A stretch of 64,000 nucleotides of DNA from Candidatus Phosphoribacter baldrii (GCA_016704565.1 JADIZV010000004.1:248001-312000); one strand, 5' to 3'. Positions 7,246-16,450 are shown, numbered from the stretch's first letter. Translations and numbers: made by a program. Notes: a model not told the origin generated them from the letters alone.

Positions 7246-9048
7246 GTGAGGGAGGCCTTCGTCGACTTCCCGTGGGCGCCGGACGGGGCCGCGGGCCCGC
7301 TGGCATTCGACCATCCGGTCGAGGTGGTCCGGGCCATGTCGATCGACGAGGTCCGCCCAGCGCTGGACCGGGTCGCTGCGGCGTGTGCAGCAGGCCGGTA
7401 TGCCGTGGGGTTCGTCTCCTACGAAGCGGCCCCAGCGTTCGACCCGGCGATGCAGGTGCGCGGCGGATCAGGGGTCCCCCTTGTCTGGTTCGGTCTGCAC
7501 GATGCTCCGTTGGCGCCCGGGGCTGCGCGACATGAGCCCGCGGCATACGCCTGCTCAGTGTGGGAGGCGGGGACCGCGGAGAGGCCGTATGCCGCCTCCG
7601 TCGCCGCGGTCCGAGAAGCCATCTCGCGCGGGGACACCTACCAGGTCAACCACACGATGCGGTTGCGGGCCAGGTTCGACGGCGACCCGCTGGGAGCGTG
7701 GGCGGATCTGCGCCGCGCCCAGCGCCATGGGTGGTTCGCCTACGTGGACACCGGCGATCACGCGGTGGCCTCGGTGTCACCCGAGTTGTTCTTCACCTGG
7801 GACGGCCGCCAGATCGTGACTCGGCCGATGAAGGGCACTCGGGCTCGATCCCGTGACGGTGCGCTCGACGCCGCGCGGGCCGCTGACCTGCGGGCGTCGG
7901 CCAAGGACCGGGCCGAGAACCTCATGATCGTCGATCTGCTGCGCAACGATCTCGGAAGGGTCTGCGTCCCCGGATCGGTCCAGGTGCCAAGCCTTTTCGA
8001 CGTCGAGGCCTATCCGACGGTGTGGCAGCTCACCTCGACGGTGACCGGTCTCGGTCGGCCGGGGATCGGGTTGACCGACCTGTTCGACGGGCTGTTCCCG
8101 TGCGGGTCGATCACCGGGGCTCCCAAGATCCGCACGATGGAGTTGATCACGCACCTGGAGGATCGGCCGCGGGGGGTCTATTGCGGAGCCGTCGGGATCG
8201 TCTTCCCCGGCGGAGCCGCCGCCTTCAACGTCGCCATCCGGACGCTGGTCGTCGACCGGGCGGATGGGCGGGCGCGGTATGACGTGGGTGGCGGCGTCGT
8301 CTGGGACTCGGACGGGCGGGACGAGTATGCCGAGGCGCTGGCCAAGGCGGCCGTGCTCGACATGACCCAGCGGGAGTTTGAGATCGTTGAGACGGTCCGC
8401 GTTGACGGCTCCGGGGTGGTCCTGCTCGATCGGCATCTGGACCGGATGTCCGCCTCGGCAGCCTGGTTCGGGCGGCCCTTCGATCGGGACCGGGCCGCTG
8501 GGCTGCTGCGGTCGACGTGGCCGCCGACGGACGCAGACGGCGGCGATGGTGCCGTCCGCGCCCGACTGCTGCTGGCCGGCGACGGAAGGTTGCGGGTTGA
8601 GACCTCGGTGCTCGATGAACCGCTGGGGCGGCTGATCTCGTCGACCGAGCCGCGACCTGTCGCCTTGGCCGCTGCCCCTATCTGGTCGGGCGATCCGTGG
8701 CTGCGACACAAGACGACGCGCCGAGGTGCCTATCTGCGCGCCCAGGCCGGACGGGACGATCCGACACTCTTCGACGTGCTCATGCACAACGAACGCGGTG
8801 AGCTGACCGAGTCGACGATCGGCAACGTCGTCATCGAGCTCGACGGCCGGCTCGTCACCCCGGCAGCGATCAGTGGTCTGCTGCCCGGGACGATGCGCGC
8901 CGAGCTGCTCGACCGGGGCGTGATCGTCGAGGGGACGGTGTCGATCAATCGACTCGATCCGGACCGCCGACTGTGGATCATCAACGGGGTTCGTGGCTGG
9001 GTGCCGGTCCGCTATGTCGGCCGAAGTTCGCGGACCGCAGCTGTGTAG
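7246..9048 (+). CDS. pabBC: Aminodeoxychorismate synthase component I fused to aminodeoxychorismate lyase
   Basis: 600 residues. Residues about 1-370 are a chorismate-binding PabB domain with the TRPMKGTRARS motif, whose Lys marks PabB-type chemistry, and GSITGAPKIRTMELI near the active site. Residues about 380-600 are a PLP class IV lyase domain (PabC) with the PLP-binding Lys in WLRHKTTRRGAYLRA and the NVVIEL/LPGTMR segments. Together they convert chorismate to 4-aminobenzoate for folate; the glutaminase PabA is not visible. The 3' end overlaps the convergent TetR gene by 37 bases. Confidence 0.93.
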   Translation: MREAFVDFPWAPDGAAGPLAFDHPVEVVRAMSIDEVRPALDRVAAACAAGRYAVGFVSYEAAPAFDPAMQVRGGSGVPLVWFGLHDAPLAPGAARHEPAAYACSVWEAGTAERPYAASVAAVREAISRGDTYQVNHTMRLRARFDGDPLGAWADLRRAQRHGWFAYVDTGDHAVASVSPELFFTWDGRQIVTRPMKGTRARSRDGALDAARAADLRASAKDRAENLMIVDLLRNDLGRVCVPGSVQVPSLFDVEAYPTVWQLTSTVTGLGRPGIGLTDLFDGLFPCGSITGAPKIRTMELITHLEDRPRGVYCGAVGIVFPGGAAAFNVAIRTLVVDRADGRARYDVGGGVVWDSDGRDEYAEALAKAAVLDMTQREFEIVETVRVDGSGVVLLDRHLDRMSASAAWFGRPFDRDRAAGLLRSTWPPTDADGGDGAVRARLLLAGDGRLRVETSVLDEPLGRLISSTEPRPVALAAAPIWSGDPWLRHKTTRRGAYLRAQAGRDDPTLFDVLMHNERGELTESTIGNVVIELDGRLVTPAAISGLLPGTMRAELLDRGVIVEGTVSINRLDPDRRLWIINGVRGWVPVRYVGRSSRTAAV

Positions 9049-9569
9049 CGCCCCATCGCGGCATCGACGGACGCCCGATCCCCAGTCACGGCCAACTCGA
9101 ACAGCAACCCACGGGCTATCGCCAACGACTCCTGAGCCAGCTCTCGAGCCCGATTTCGCGAGAAGCCGCTCGCCTCGAACCCTTCGGCCAGGCCGTCGGT
9201 CCACCCGTCGGCCAGCCACGAACGCAGCCCCACGGCATACGGCGCGCCTTGCATGGCCAACCCGCTGACCTCGAAGAACAGGGGTGCGAAGGTGCTCGCC
9301 GCATCGGCGACGTGGGTCCAGAAGGCAGCGCCCGCGGCATACGGGTCCTCGCGAGCGGCCGCGAGCATCGCATTAAGGGTGGCGCGCTCCCCTCGCTCGA
9401 CCGCCCCGACCACCTCGGTGAGCAGCCCCTCGCGCGACCCGAAGTGGTAGATGAGCATCCGATGGCTGGTGCCGAGCTCACGAGCCAGCGCGCGAAGGCT
9501 CGTGTCACCGATTCCGTGCGCGGCAAACCAGGCCACCGCCCGGGCGAGCAGATCGTCGCGAGGGCTCAC
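9012..9569 (-). CDS. TetR-family transcriptional regulator
   Basis: 185 residues. The N-terminal helix-turn-helix (about residues 15-50) reads GDTSLRALARELGTSHRMLIYHFGSREGLL, shown here only as a landmark, and the C-terminal part is a ligand-binding helical domain. The GTG start overlaps the stop of the upstream SRPBCC gene as GTGA, so the two form an operon. A perfect 7-bp-arm palindrome over the SRPBCC start codon (9997-10012) is its likely operator, implying autoregulation. The ligand is unknown. Confidence 0.88.
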   Translation of the reverse strand: MSPRDDLLARAVAWFAAHGIGDTSLRALARELGTSHRMLIYHFGSREGLLTEVVGAVERGERATLNAMLAAAREDPYAAGAAFWTHVADAASTFAPLFFEVSGLAMQGAPYAVGLRSWLADGWTDGLAEGFEASGFSRNRARELAQESLAIARGLLFELAVTGDRASVDAAMGRYTAAVRELRPT

Positions 9570-9997
9570 TCCGCGTCCTGACTCTGGCACCGAGCCACCA
9601 ACGCGGCGGCCTCGCTCGCGACGTAGCGCCTGGTCAGTCCCCCGTATGCCGCCCGCACCAGCCACGCCCCCGGCCCGGACCACCGGATCCCGAGGTGCGC
9701 CTGGACGCCTCCTTCTACCGCGACCAGTTCGTGGGTGCCGGTGGTGGTCACCCCGGGGCGTCGCGACACCCAGGTGAAGCCGACGCCTGGCCGCCAGTCG
9801 GTGATCTCCCAGCGGGCGCCTCCCAGCCGTGGTTGGACGACCCGGTATGCCGCGCCCGTCGCCTCCGGCGCGCTGGAGTCCTCGGGCACGACCTCGGTGA
9901 CGGTGGGGAGCCAGTCCGGCCAGGAGCGGACCTCGGACAGGGCCCGCCAGGCGCGTGCAGGGTCGGGGATGGTGGTGGAGATGACCTGGATCGACAT
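9566..9997 (-). CDS. SRPBCC-family (START-like) protein
   Basis: 143 residues in the SRPBCC polyketide-cyclase/dehydrase-like fold, with the typical N-terminal pattern ARAWRALSEVRSWPDWLPTV. Such proteins bind hydrophobic ligands or take part in coupled enzyme functions; the substrate is not predictable. The ATG at 9997 is chosen over an upstream ATG because TACCAT lies seven bases before it, giving a leaderless message. It is co-transcribed with the TetR gene. Confidence 0.8.
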   Translation of the reverse strand: MSIQVISTTIPDPARAWRALSEVRSWPDWLPTVTEVVPEDSSAPEATGAAYRVVQPRLGGARWEITDWRPGVGFTWVSRRPGVTTTGTHELVAVEGGVQAHLGIRWSGPGAWLVRAAYGGLTRRYVASEAAALVARCQSQDAE

Positions 9998-10012
9998 GTA
10001 CCAGATGGTACA
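9997..10012. promoter_or_regulatory. Palindromic operator over a leaderless start
   Basis: TGTACCA-GA-TGGTACA is a perfect inverted repeat with 7-bp arms. It includes the minus-strand -10 box TACCAT (10005-10010) and ends at the first base of the SRPBCC start codon. A bound TetR protein would block initiation directly. Confidence 0.7.
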
Positions 10013-10062
10013 GGACAGGGTCGCGCGGTCGCTGAGCAATCGGCCGAGGCCGCGGACCCCGG

Positions 10063-11868
10063 TCAGGCCTGCTGTTGGGCCGCCCAGGATGCATGCAGCG
10101 CGGCATACACCCCGCCGTTGGCGACCAGCTCCCGGTGCGGGCCGCGCTCCACGATCCGCCCGGCGTCGACGACGACGACCTCGTCGGCCGCCTCCGCTGT
10201 GGACAGGCGATGGGCGATGGCGACCGACGTGCGGCCACGGGTGAGCGAGTCGAGGGCGCGTTGCACGCGGACCTCGGTCGACGGGTCGACCGCCGAGGTA
10301 GCCTCGTCCAGGACGAGCAGATCGGGGTCGGCGAGGTAGGCGCGGACGATGGCGACGAGCTGTCGCTCACCGGCGGACAGGGACTCCCCCCGTTGGCCCA
10401 CTGCGGTGTCCAGGCCGAGCGGGAGGCCGGCGGCCCATTCGTCGAGCCCGAGCTCGGTCAGGGCCAGGCGCACCTGGTCCTCGGTGGCCTCGGGACGGCC
10501 GAAGCGGATGTTGTCCAGCAGGCTGGCGTCGAAGAGGAAGCCCTCCTGGGGGACAAGGACGACGCGGGCTCGCAACGAGGAGAAGCGAATTCGGCGCAGG
10601 TCGACCCCGTCGACGAGGACCCGACCGTCGGTGGGGTCCATCAGCCGGGTGAGCAGCTTGGCCAGCGTTGACTTGCCCGAGCCGGTCTCGCCGACGACGG
10701 CGATCCGGGCGCGGGGAGCGATGTCGAGGGTGACCTCGTGCAGCACCGGCTCGCCGCCCGGGTAGGCGAAGCTCACGCTCTCGAAGCCCACCGTGATCGG
10801 GCCCCGCGGCAGCTCTACGCCGGCGGCGCGGGGGTCCGCGACATCGGCGGGGGTGTCGATGATGCCGATGACCCGACGCCAGCCGGCGACGGCGTTCTGC
10901 ATCTCGTTGAGGATTTCCGTGGCTTGTTGGACGGGCATGGTGAACAGGTTGACGAGGAAGAGGAAAGCCAGCAGTGTGCCGACGCTGACATCGCCTCGGA
11001 CAGCGAGGACGGTGCCGACGACGAGGACGACGGCCGTCGTCAGCCCGGAGACGAACTGGCCGGCGGTGAAGGCGACCACAGCCCGGACCTGGGCGCCGAC
11101 CGCCTCCTTGCGGTGGGCTTCGACGGCCGCGTCGATGCGCGCGGCGGTGCGCTGCTCGATGCCGTAGGCCCGGATCGTCGCCGCGCCGACGACGGCCTCG
11201 GAGATCGCGCCGAGCATCTCCCCGACCCGTTGTCGAACCCGGGTGTAGGCCCGCCCGACAACGCCCTGGAAGTGCCGGATGAGGAAGAACAGCGGGACGA
11301 AACAGCCCCAGACGACCGCGGCGAGCGCGGGGCTGTAGACGAGCATGAGCCCGGTGGCCAGGACGATCTGGCCGACACTGATGATGAGCATCAGCCCACC
11401 GAACTGGACGAACGCCGAGATTGTGTCGACGTCGGACGTCACCCGCGACACGAGCGACCCGCGCCGCTCGGTGTTCTGGGTGAGCATCGACAGGTCGTGG
11501 ATGTGCCGGAAGGCCGTCAGCCGCAACGTGGCCAGGCCGCTCTCCGACGCGGTGTAGAGGCGGACGTTGACGGCATACGCGCTGAGTGCGGTGACCACCA
11601 CCCCGGCGAGGGCGACGGCGACCCAGAGCAGGACGCGACCTTCGTCCGGACCGCCGGGCGCGAGGATCCCCTCGTCGGTCGTGCGTTGGACGACGAAGGG
11701 GACGAGCACGCGGCCGAGGGTGGACAGCACCGCCAGGACGACGGTGAAGCCGATGCCCTTCGTGAGTTCCGGCGAGATCTCCGCGCCCCGCCGGATGGTC
11801 TGCCAAGCGGTGAGATCACCGCCCGAGCTGATCCCGGAGTGGTCAGCGAGGGGTTCGAAGCGGCTCAC
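10063..11868 (-). CDS. ABC exporter half-transporter, catalytic-site subunit
   Basis: 601 residues: six membrane helices (about residues 40-320) followed by a nucleotide-binding domain. Walker A is GETGSGKST and Walker B is LLVLDEATSAVD with the catalytic Glu; the switch His is in IAHRLST. The signature loop is the unusual LSAGERQ. It is translated by an ATGA overlap with the upstream half-transporter, so the two form a heterodimer of the bacterial multidrug/lipid exporter class. The substrate is unknown. Confidence 0.9.
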   Translation of the reverse strand: MSRFEPLADHSGISSGGDLTAWQTIRRGAEISPELTKGIGFTVVLAVLSTLGRVLVPFVVQRTTDEGILAPGGPDEGRVLLWVAVALAGVVVTALSAYAVNVRLYTASESGLATLRLTAFRHIHDLSMLTQNTERRGSLVSRVTSDVDTISAFVQFGGLMLIISVGQIVLATGLMLVYSPALAAVVWGCFVPLFFLIRHFQGVVGRAYTRVRQRVGEMLGAISEAVVGAATIRAYGIEQRTAARIDAAVEAHRKEAVGAQVRAVVAFTAGQFVSGLTTAVVLVVGTVLAVRGDVSVGTLLAFLFLVNLFTMPVQQATEILNEMQNAVAGWRRVIGIIDTPADVADPRAAGVELPRGPITVGFESVSFAYPGGEPVLHEVTLDIAPRARIAVVGETGSGKSTLAKLLTRLMDPTDGRVLVDGVDLRRIRFSSLRARVVLVPQEGFLFDASLLDNIRFGRPEATEDQVRLALTELGLDEWAAGLPLGLDTAVGQRGESLSAGERQLVAIVRAYLADPDLLVLDEATSAVDPSTEVRVQRALDSLTRGRTSVAIAHRLSTAEAADEVVVVDAGRIVERGPHRELVANGGVYAALHASWAAQQQA

Positions 11869-13769
11869 GTGTCCACCTGCTCGTCCGCCACTGCATCCGC
11901 CACTGAATCGGTCACTGCATCCGCGTCTGCTGCATCCACGTCGGCATCCGCCTCTTCGTCAGCAGCGACGGCTGCCCGGTCGGCCGCCTCCCGGGCGTAG
12001 GCGGAGACCAGGGCGGCATACCCGGGGCACGAGGCGAGCAGTGAGACATGGCTGCCGTGCCCACGAACCTGGCCCTCTTCGACGTAGATGATCTCGTCGG
12101 CGAGGGCGATCGTCGCCATCCGGTAGGCGACGAGCAGGACGGTCGTCGCGCGAGACACGCGCCGCAGCGCGGACAAGATTTCCTGTTCGACGCTCGGGTC
12201 GACGGCGGACGTGGCGTCGTCGAGGATCAGCAGCTGAGGGCGGCGAACCACCGCGCGCGCCAAGGCAATTCGTTGCCGCTGGCCGCCCGAGAGGTTGGTG
12301 CCGCGCTCCCCCACCCGAGTGTCCAAACCGTCGGGCAACGTGCGGACGAACCGCCGCGCCTGGGACACCCGCAGCGCCTCCCAGACCTCGTCGTCCGTAT
12401 GCCGGCCGCCGAGGGTGACGTTGTCGCGGATGGTGTCCTCGAACATGAAGGTCTGTTGCGGCACGAGCGCGGCGACCTCGGCGACGCCGCCGTGGCGCAC
12501 GGTCCGCAGGTCGACGTCATCGAGCAGCACCTGACCCGAGTCGGGGTCGACCAGGCGCAGCAGCAGATTGGTGAGGGTCGTCTTGCCGGAGCCGGTCGGC
12601 CCCACGAGAGCGACCGTCGCGCCCGCGGGCACCGTGACCGTCACATCGCGGATCGCTGGCGAGAGCTCGGTGCCACCCTCGGGCAGGTCGATTTCATAAG
12701 CGAACTCGAGCCGTCGAGCCTCGAGCGTGGTGGCCTCGCGGGCGGGGAGGTCGGTCTTTCCGTAGGTCATCGCGCCGGTTGCCTGCAGGACGGCATCGAC
12801 GCGGTCCCACCCGACGACCGACCGCGGCAGCTCCCCGAGGACCCAGCCGAACGCGCGCACTGGGAACGCCAGGACCGAGAAGAGGTAGGCGATCTGGACC
12901 ACCTCGGCGGCACTCAGCGCGCCCTGACCGGCTCGCCAGGCGCCGACTGCGATGACGGTCAAGGTGCCGATCGTCGGGATCGACTCAATCGCTGGGTCGA
13001 AGGTGCCGCGGGTGCGCCCCACCAGGATGTTGGCATCGCGCAAGGTGTATGCCGCCTCGGCGAACCTGCGCGCCTCCTGGTCCTCGCGGCCCATCGACTT
13101 GACGACCAGAGCCGCCTCGAAGCTCTCGTGAGCGACCTCAGAGACCTCGGCGCGCAGTTGCTGGGCGCGGGTGACTAGGGGCGACATCCGGCGTTGAAAG
13201 ACCGCATTGGCCAAGAACAGCAGCGGGAAGACCACCATGCCGACCGCCGCGAGGACCGGGTCGACAACAAACATCTGCACCGCGCCGAAGAGCAGCATGA
13301 CCACGACGCCGAGGGCCATCGGGAGCGGGGCGAAGATGTTCCAGGTGGCTTCGACGTCGGCGTTGGCGTTGGACAGCAACTGCCCGGAGGGGTGCTTGTG
13401 GTGCCAGCGCAGAGGTAGGTCCAGATACTGCCGGGTGACTCGACGCCGGTATGCCGCCCCGAGGTTGTACATCGCGAAGCCGGCCGCCGTGCGACGCAGG
13501 ATGATGCCCGCGACGTTGACCGTGACGACACCGACGATGACGCCAGCGATGGTCCACAGCTGCCCGGCGGTCACTGATCGCGCCGCCACTGCTGGGATGA
13601 CGATCGTGCTCGTGCACCAACCGATCGCCCAGGCCATGAGCCCCGTCATGATCCCGTAGACCGTGGAACCGAGCACGGCCAACGCGAACCAGCGCGGCTG
13701 TTCGCGCACCCCTTGGGCAACCACGCCGACGCCGCGGCGCAGCGTCGAGCGGGTGGAGGTGGGCGGCAT
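11865..13769 (-). CDS. ABC exporter half-transporter, degenerate-site subunit
   Basis: 634 residues with an N-terminal six-helix domain and a C-terminal ATPase domain. Walker A is GPTGSGKTT and the signature is a canonical LSGGQRQ, but Walker B is LLILDDATSAVD (Asp instead of the catalytic Glu) and the switch His is replaced by Tyr in VAYRMAT. With the partner's LSAGE signature this gives one degenerate and one intact ATP site. The last 35 or so residues are an Asp/Ala/Val-rich acidic tail. The start ATG lies inside a copy of GTATGCCG and is preceded by GAGAGG. Confidence 0.9.
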   Translation of the reverse strand: MPPTSTRSTLRRGVGVVAQGVREQPRWFALAVLGSTVYGIMTGLMAWAIGWCTSTIVIPAVAARSVTAGQLWTIAGVIVGVVTVNVAGIILRRTAAGFAMYNLGAAYRRRVTRQYLDLPLRWHHKHPSGQLLSNANADVEATWNIFAPLPMALGVVVMLLFGAVQMFVVDPVLAAVGMVVFPLLFLANAVFQRRMSPLVTRAQQLRAEVSEVAHESFEAALVVKSMGREDQEARRFAEAAYTLRDANILVGRTRGTFDPAIESIPTIGTLTVIAVGAWRAGQGALSAAEVVQIAYLFSVLAFPVRAFGWVLGELPRSVVGWDRVDAVLQATGAMTYGKTDLPAREATTLEARRLEFAYEIDLPEGGTELSPAIRDVTVTVPAGATVALVGPTGSGKTTLTNLLLRLVDPDSGQVLLDDVDLRTVRHGGVAEVAALVPQQTFMFEDTIRDNVTLGGRHTDDEVWEALRVSQARRFVRTLPDGLDTRVGERGTNLSGGQRQRIALARAVVRRPQLLILDDATSAVDPSVEQEILSALRRVSRATTVLLVAYRMATIALADEIIYVEEGQVRGHGSHVSLLASCPGYAALVSAYAREAADRAAVAADEEADADVDAADADAVTDSVADAVADEQVDT

Positions 13770-13798
13770 ACGGGCCAGCCTCTCACGATCCGAAGTCG

Positions 13799-13860
13799 CC
13801 CCTCGCCCGCCCCTTCGCCCGGCCCTCGCCCGCCCCTTCGCCCGGCCCTTCCCCCTCCGC
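13799..13860. repeat. C-rich short tandem repeat
   Basis: Units resembling CCTCGCCCGCCCCTTCGCCCGGC are repeated about two and a half times upstream of the exporter operon. This is a low-complexity pyrimidine-rich tract with no evident function. Confidence 0.7.
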
Positions 13861-13896
13861 CTTCCGTCTCCGGATCCCCCGTGCCCCCGGACCCCC

Positions 13897-13959
13897 CGCC
13901 GAGATTGACCTTGCGTGCAGGACACGCCGAGCCGAGCGCCCGCAACGTCAATCTCGGCG
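13897..13959. repeat. Long inverted repeat with 19-bp arms
   Basis: Arms at 13897-13915 and 13941-13959 match over 19 bp with one mismatch; the outer 13 bp, CGCCGAGATTGAC, are perfect. The 25-base interior is unpaired. It sits between pnp and the exporter operon, separate from the terminator-like hairpin at 14004-14041. It may be a REP-like dispersed palindrome. Confidence 0.75.
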
Positions 13960-14003
13960 CAGTGGGGGAGGGTGAGCAGGTCCCACCGGGCACGCGAACG
14001 CGA

Positions 14004-14041
14004 GCGGGGCGGCATACAGGATTTCCCGTATGCCGCCCCGC
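14004..14041 (-). terminator. Hairpin after pnp built from an inverted GTATGCCG pair
   Basis: The 14-bp arms 14004-14017 and 14028-14041 (GCGGGGCGGCATAC and its complement) enclose a short loop with two further G:C pairs. It lies 22 bases after the pnp stop. There is no U tract, as is common in high-G+C genomes. Confidence 0.7.
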
Positions 14042-14063
14042 CAGGAACGTGCCTCGCCGCGCC

Positions 14064-16322
14064 TTAGCCTTCGGCCGGTGCCTGCGTGTCGGCCTTGTCG
14101 CCCTCGCCCTCGGGCAGGACCGCGGCCAGCGAGAGCTTGCCGCGCGGGTCGATCTCCTTGAGCTCGACCTGGACCTTCTGGCCGACCTTGAGAACGTCGT
14201 CGACATTGTCGATCCGCTTGCCGCCGACGAGCTTGCGCACTTCGGAGATGTGCAACAGGCCATCCTTGCCCGGCAGCAGGGAGATGAACGCGCCGAAGGT
14301 CGTCGTCTTGACGACGGTCCCCATGAAGCGCTCACCGACCTCGGGCATCTGCGGGTTGGCGATCGCGTTGATCGCCGCCCGGGCTGCCTCGGCCGACGGG
14401 CCGTCGACCGCGCCGATGTAGACGGTGCCGTCGTCCTCGATCGAGATGTCAGCGCCGGTGTCGTCCTGGATCTGGTTGATCATCTTGCCCTTCGGGCCGA
14501 TGACCTCGCCGATCTTGTCGACCGGCACCTTGACCGTGATGATCCGCGGCGCGAAGACCGACATCTCGTCGGGGGCGTCGATGGCCTCGCCCATGACGTC
14601 GAGGATGTGCAGCCGGGCCTCACGGGCCTGGGTCAGCGCACCCGCGAGCACCGAGGCGGGGATGCCGTCGAGCTTGGTGTCCAGCTGGATCGCGGTGACG
14701 AACTCCCGCGTGCCAGCGACCTTGAAGTCCATGTCACCGAACGCGTCCTCGGCGCCGAGGATGTCGGTGAGCGCGGCGTACCGCGTCTCCCCATCGACGG
14801 TGTCGGAGACCAGACCCATCGCGATCCCGGCGACCGGCGCGCGCAGCGGCACACCGGCGTTGAGCAGCGACAAGGTCGAGGCACACACCGAACCCATCGA
14901 CGTCGAGCCGTTGGAGCCCAGCGCCTCGGACACCTGACGGATCGCGTAAGGGAACTCCTCACGCGTCGGCAGAACCGGCAGCAACGCCCGCTCCGCGAGC
15001 GCCCCGTGGCCGATCTCGCGGCGCTTGGGCGACCCGACCCGGCCGGTCTCACCGGTCGAGAAGGGCGGGAAGTTGTAGTTGTGCATGTAGCGCTTGCGGG
15101 TCTGCGGGTTGAGCGTGTCGAGCTGCTGCTCCATCTTGAGCATGTTCAGCGTCGTCACCCCCATGATCTGGGTCTCGCCACGCTCGAAGATCGCCGAGCC
15201 GTGCACCCGCGGGAGCACCTCGACCTCGGCGCCGAGAGCGCGGATGTCGCGCAGCCCACGGCCGTCGATCCGAACCTCGTCCCGCAGGATCCGCTGGCGG
15301 ACCAGCTTCTTCTGCAGAGCCCGGTATGCCGCCGAGACCTCCTTCTGGCGGCCATGGAAGGCTCCGACCCGGCCCTCATGGCTGCCGTCGGTGTCACCGA
15401 CGAGCTCGAGGTGCAGGGCGGACTTGATCTCGTCGAGGGTGTCCTCGCGCTCCGCCTTGCCGGCGATCTGCAACGCAGCGGCGGCGCGGTCCTTCGCGAA
15501 TGCCTCGACCGCGGCATACACGTCGTCCTGGTAGTCCAGGAACCGCGGGAACTCGATGGTCTCCTTGGCCGCACGCCCGGCCAGGTCGGCCTGGGCCTCG
15601 CACAGCACGCGGATGAACTTCTTGGCGGCCTCGAGGCCCTGCGCGACGACCTCCTCGGTGGGGGCGGTCTTGCCCTGGTGCTTGACCAGGTCCCAGGTGG
15701 CCTCCGTGGACTCGGCCTCGACCATCATGATCGCGACGTCGTCGCCGACGATCCGCCCCGCGACGACCATGTCGAAGGTCGAGCGCTCCGCGTCGGAGAA
15801 GTTGGGGAAGGCGACCCACTGGCCGTCGATGCACGACACCCGCACGCCACCGATCGGGCCGCTGAACGGCAGGCCGGAGATCTGGGTCGAGGCGCTGGCC
15901 GCGTTGATGGCCAGGACGTCGTACTGGTGGTCGGGGTTGAGGGCGTAGACCGTGATGATGATCTGGACCTCGTTGCGCAGCCCCTTGACGAAGCTGGGGC
16001 GCAGCGGGCGGTCGATGAGGCGGCAGGTGAGGATGGCCTCGGTGCTGGGGCGACCCTCACGCCGGAAGAAGCTGCCGGGGATCTTGCCGATGGCGTACAT
16101 ACGCTCTTCGACGTCCACGGTCAGCGGGAAGAAGTCGAACTGGTCCTTGGGGGTGCGCCCCGCGGCCGTCGTCGACATGATCATGGTCTCGTCGTCCAGG
16201 TAGGCAACGACGGCGCCGTCAGCCTGCTTGGCCAACCGGCCGGTCTCGAAGCGGATCGTGCGGGTGCCGAACGTGCCGTTGTCGATCGTGGCTTCGGCGA
16301 AGGTGATCTCTGGACCCTCCAT
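14064..16322 (-). CDS. pnp: Polynucleotide phosphorylase
   Basis: 752 residues. This 3'-5' phosphorolytic exoribonuclease works in RNA decay. Domains are RNase PH 1 (about 20-150), an alpha-helical linker, catalytic RNase PH 2 (about 345-560), a KH domain with GEVIGPKGKMINQIQ, and an S1 domain with GTVVKTTTFGAFISLLPGKD. The ATG at 16322 is preceded by GGAGG at six bases. It follows rpsO, the classical pairing, with two hairpins between them that could allow processing or autoregulation of the leader. Confidence 0.97.
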   Translation of the reverse strand: MEGPEITFAEATIDNGTFGTRTIRFETGRLAKQADGAVVAYLDDETMIMSTTAAGRTPKDQFDFFPLTVDVEERMYAIGKIPGSFFRREGRPSTEAILTCRLIDRPLRPSFVKGLRNEVQIIITVYALNPDHQYDVLAINAASASTQISGLPFSGPIGGVRVSCIDGQWVAFPNFSDAERSTFDMVVAGRIVGDDVAIMMVEAESTEATWDLVKHQGKTAPTEEVVAQGLEAAKKFIRVLCEAQADLAGRAAKETIEFPRFLDYQDDVYAAVEAFAKDRAAAALQIAGKAEREDTLDEIKSALHLELVGDTDGSHEGRVGAFHGRQKEVSAAYRALQKKLVRQRILRDEVRIDGRGLRDIRALGAEVEVLPRVHGSAIFERGETQIMGVTTLNMLKMEQQLDTLNPQTRKRYMHNYNFPPFSTGETGRVGSPKRREIGHGALAERALLPVLPTREEFPYAIRQVSEALGSNGSTSMGSVCASTLSLLNAGVPLRAPVAGIAMGLVSDTVDGETRYAALTDILGAEDAFGDMDFKVAGTREFVTAIQLDTKLDGIPASVLAGALTQAREARLHILDVMGEAIDAPDEMSVFAPRIITVKVPVDKIGEVIGPKGKMINQIQDDTGADISIEDDGTVYIGAVDGPSAEAARAAINAIANPQMPEVGERFMGTVVKTTTFGAFISLLPGKDGLLHISEVRKLVGGKRIDNVDDVLKVGQKVQVELKEIDPRGKLSLAAVLPEGEGDKADTQAPAEG

Positions 16323-16350
16323 GGGTCCTCCGTTCTCTCTGAACTCCAAC

Positions 16351-16375
16351 CCCGGGCATCATCGTTGTGCCCGGG
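16351..16375. promoter_or_regulatory. Hairpin in the pnp leader
   Basis: CCCGGGCA (16351-16358) and TGCCCGGG (16368-16375) form an 8-bp stem. On the plus strand it is followed by TTTT, but no plus-strand gene precedes it. In the pnp transcript it lies just before the ribosome binding site and may be a processing or regulatory stem. Confidence 0.5.
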
Positions 16376-16408
16376 TTTTCTTCGGGTGGTGCGGGTCGAA
16401 CATGCGAG

Positions 16409-16440
16409 AAGGCGGTCGCCGCAGGTGCGGTGACCGCCTT
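16409..16440 (-). terminator. Hairpin between rpsO and pnp
   Basis: AAGGCGGTC at 16409-16417 pairs with GACCGCCTT at 16432-16440, starting 10 bases after the rpsO stop. It may be a partial terminator or an RNase processing site. Confidence 0.6.
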
Positions 16441-16450
16441 GTCGTGGTCG

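Noticed and set aside
16351..16379. Rho-independent terminator for a plus-strand transcript
   Set aside because: The T tract follows the hairpin on the plus strand, but no plus-strand gene precedes it; a role in the pnp leader is more likely.
13713..16433. Very long open frame on the plus strand across pnp
   Set aside because: It is a shadow of the high-G+C pnp coding sequence; its translation shows no family motif, while pnp is unmistakable.
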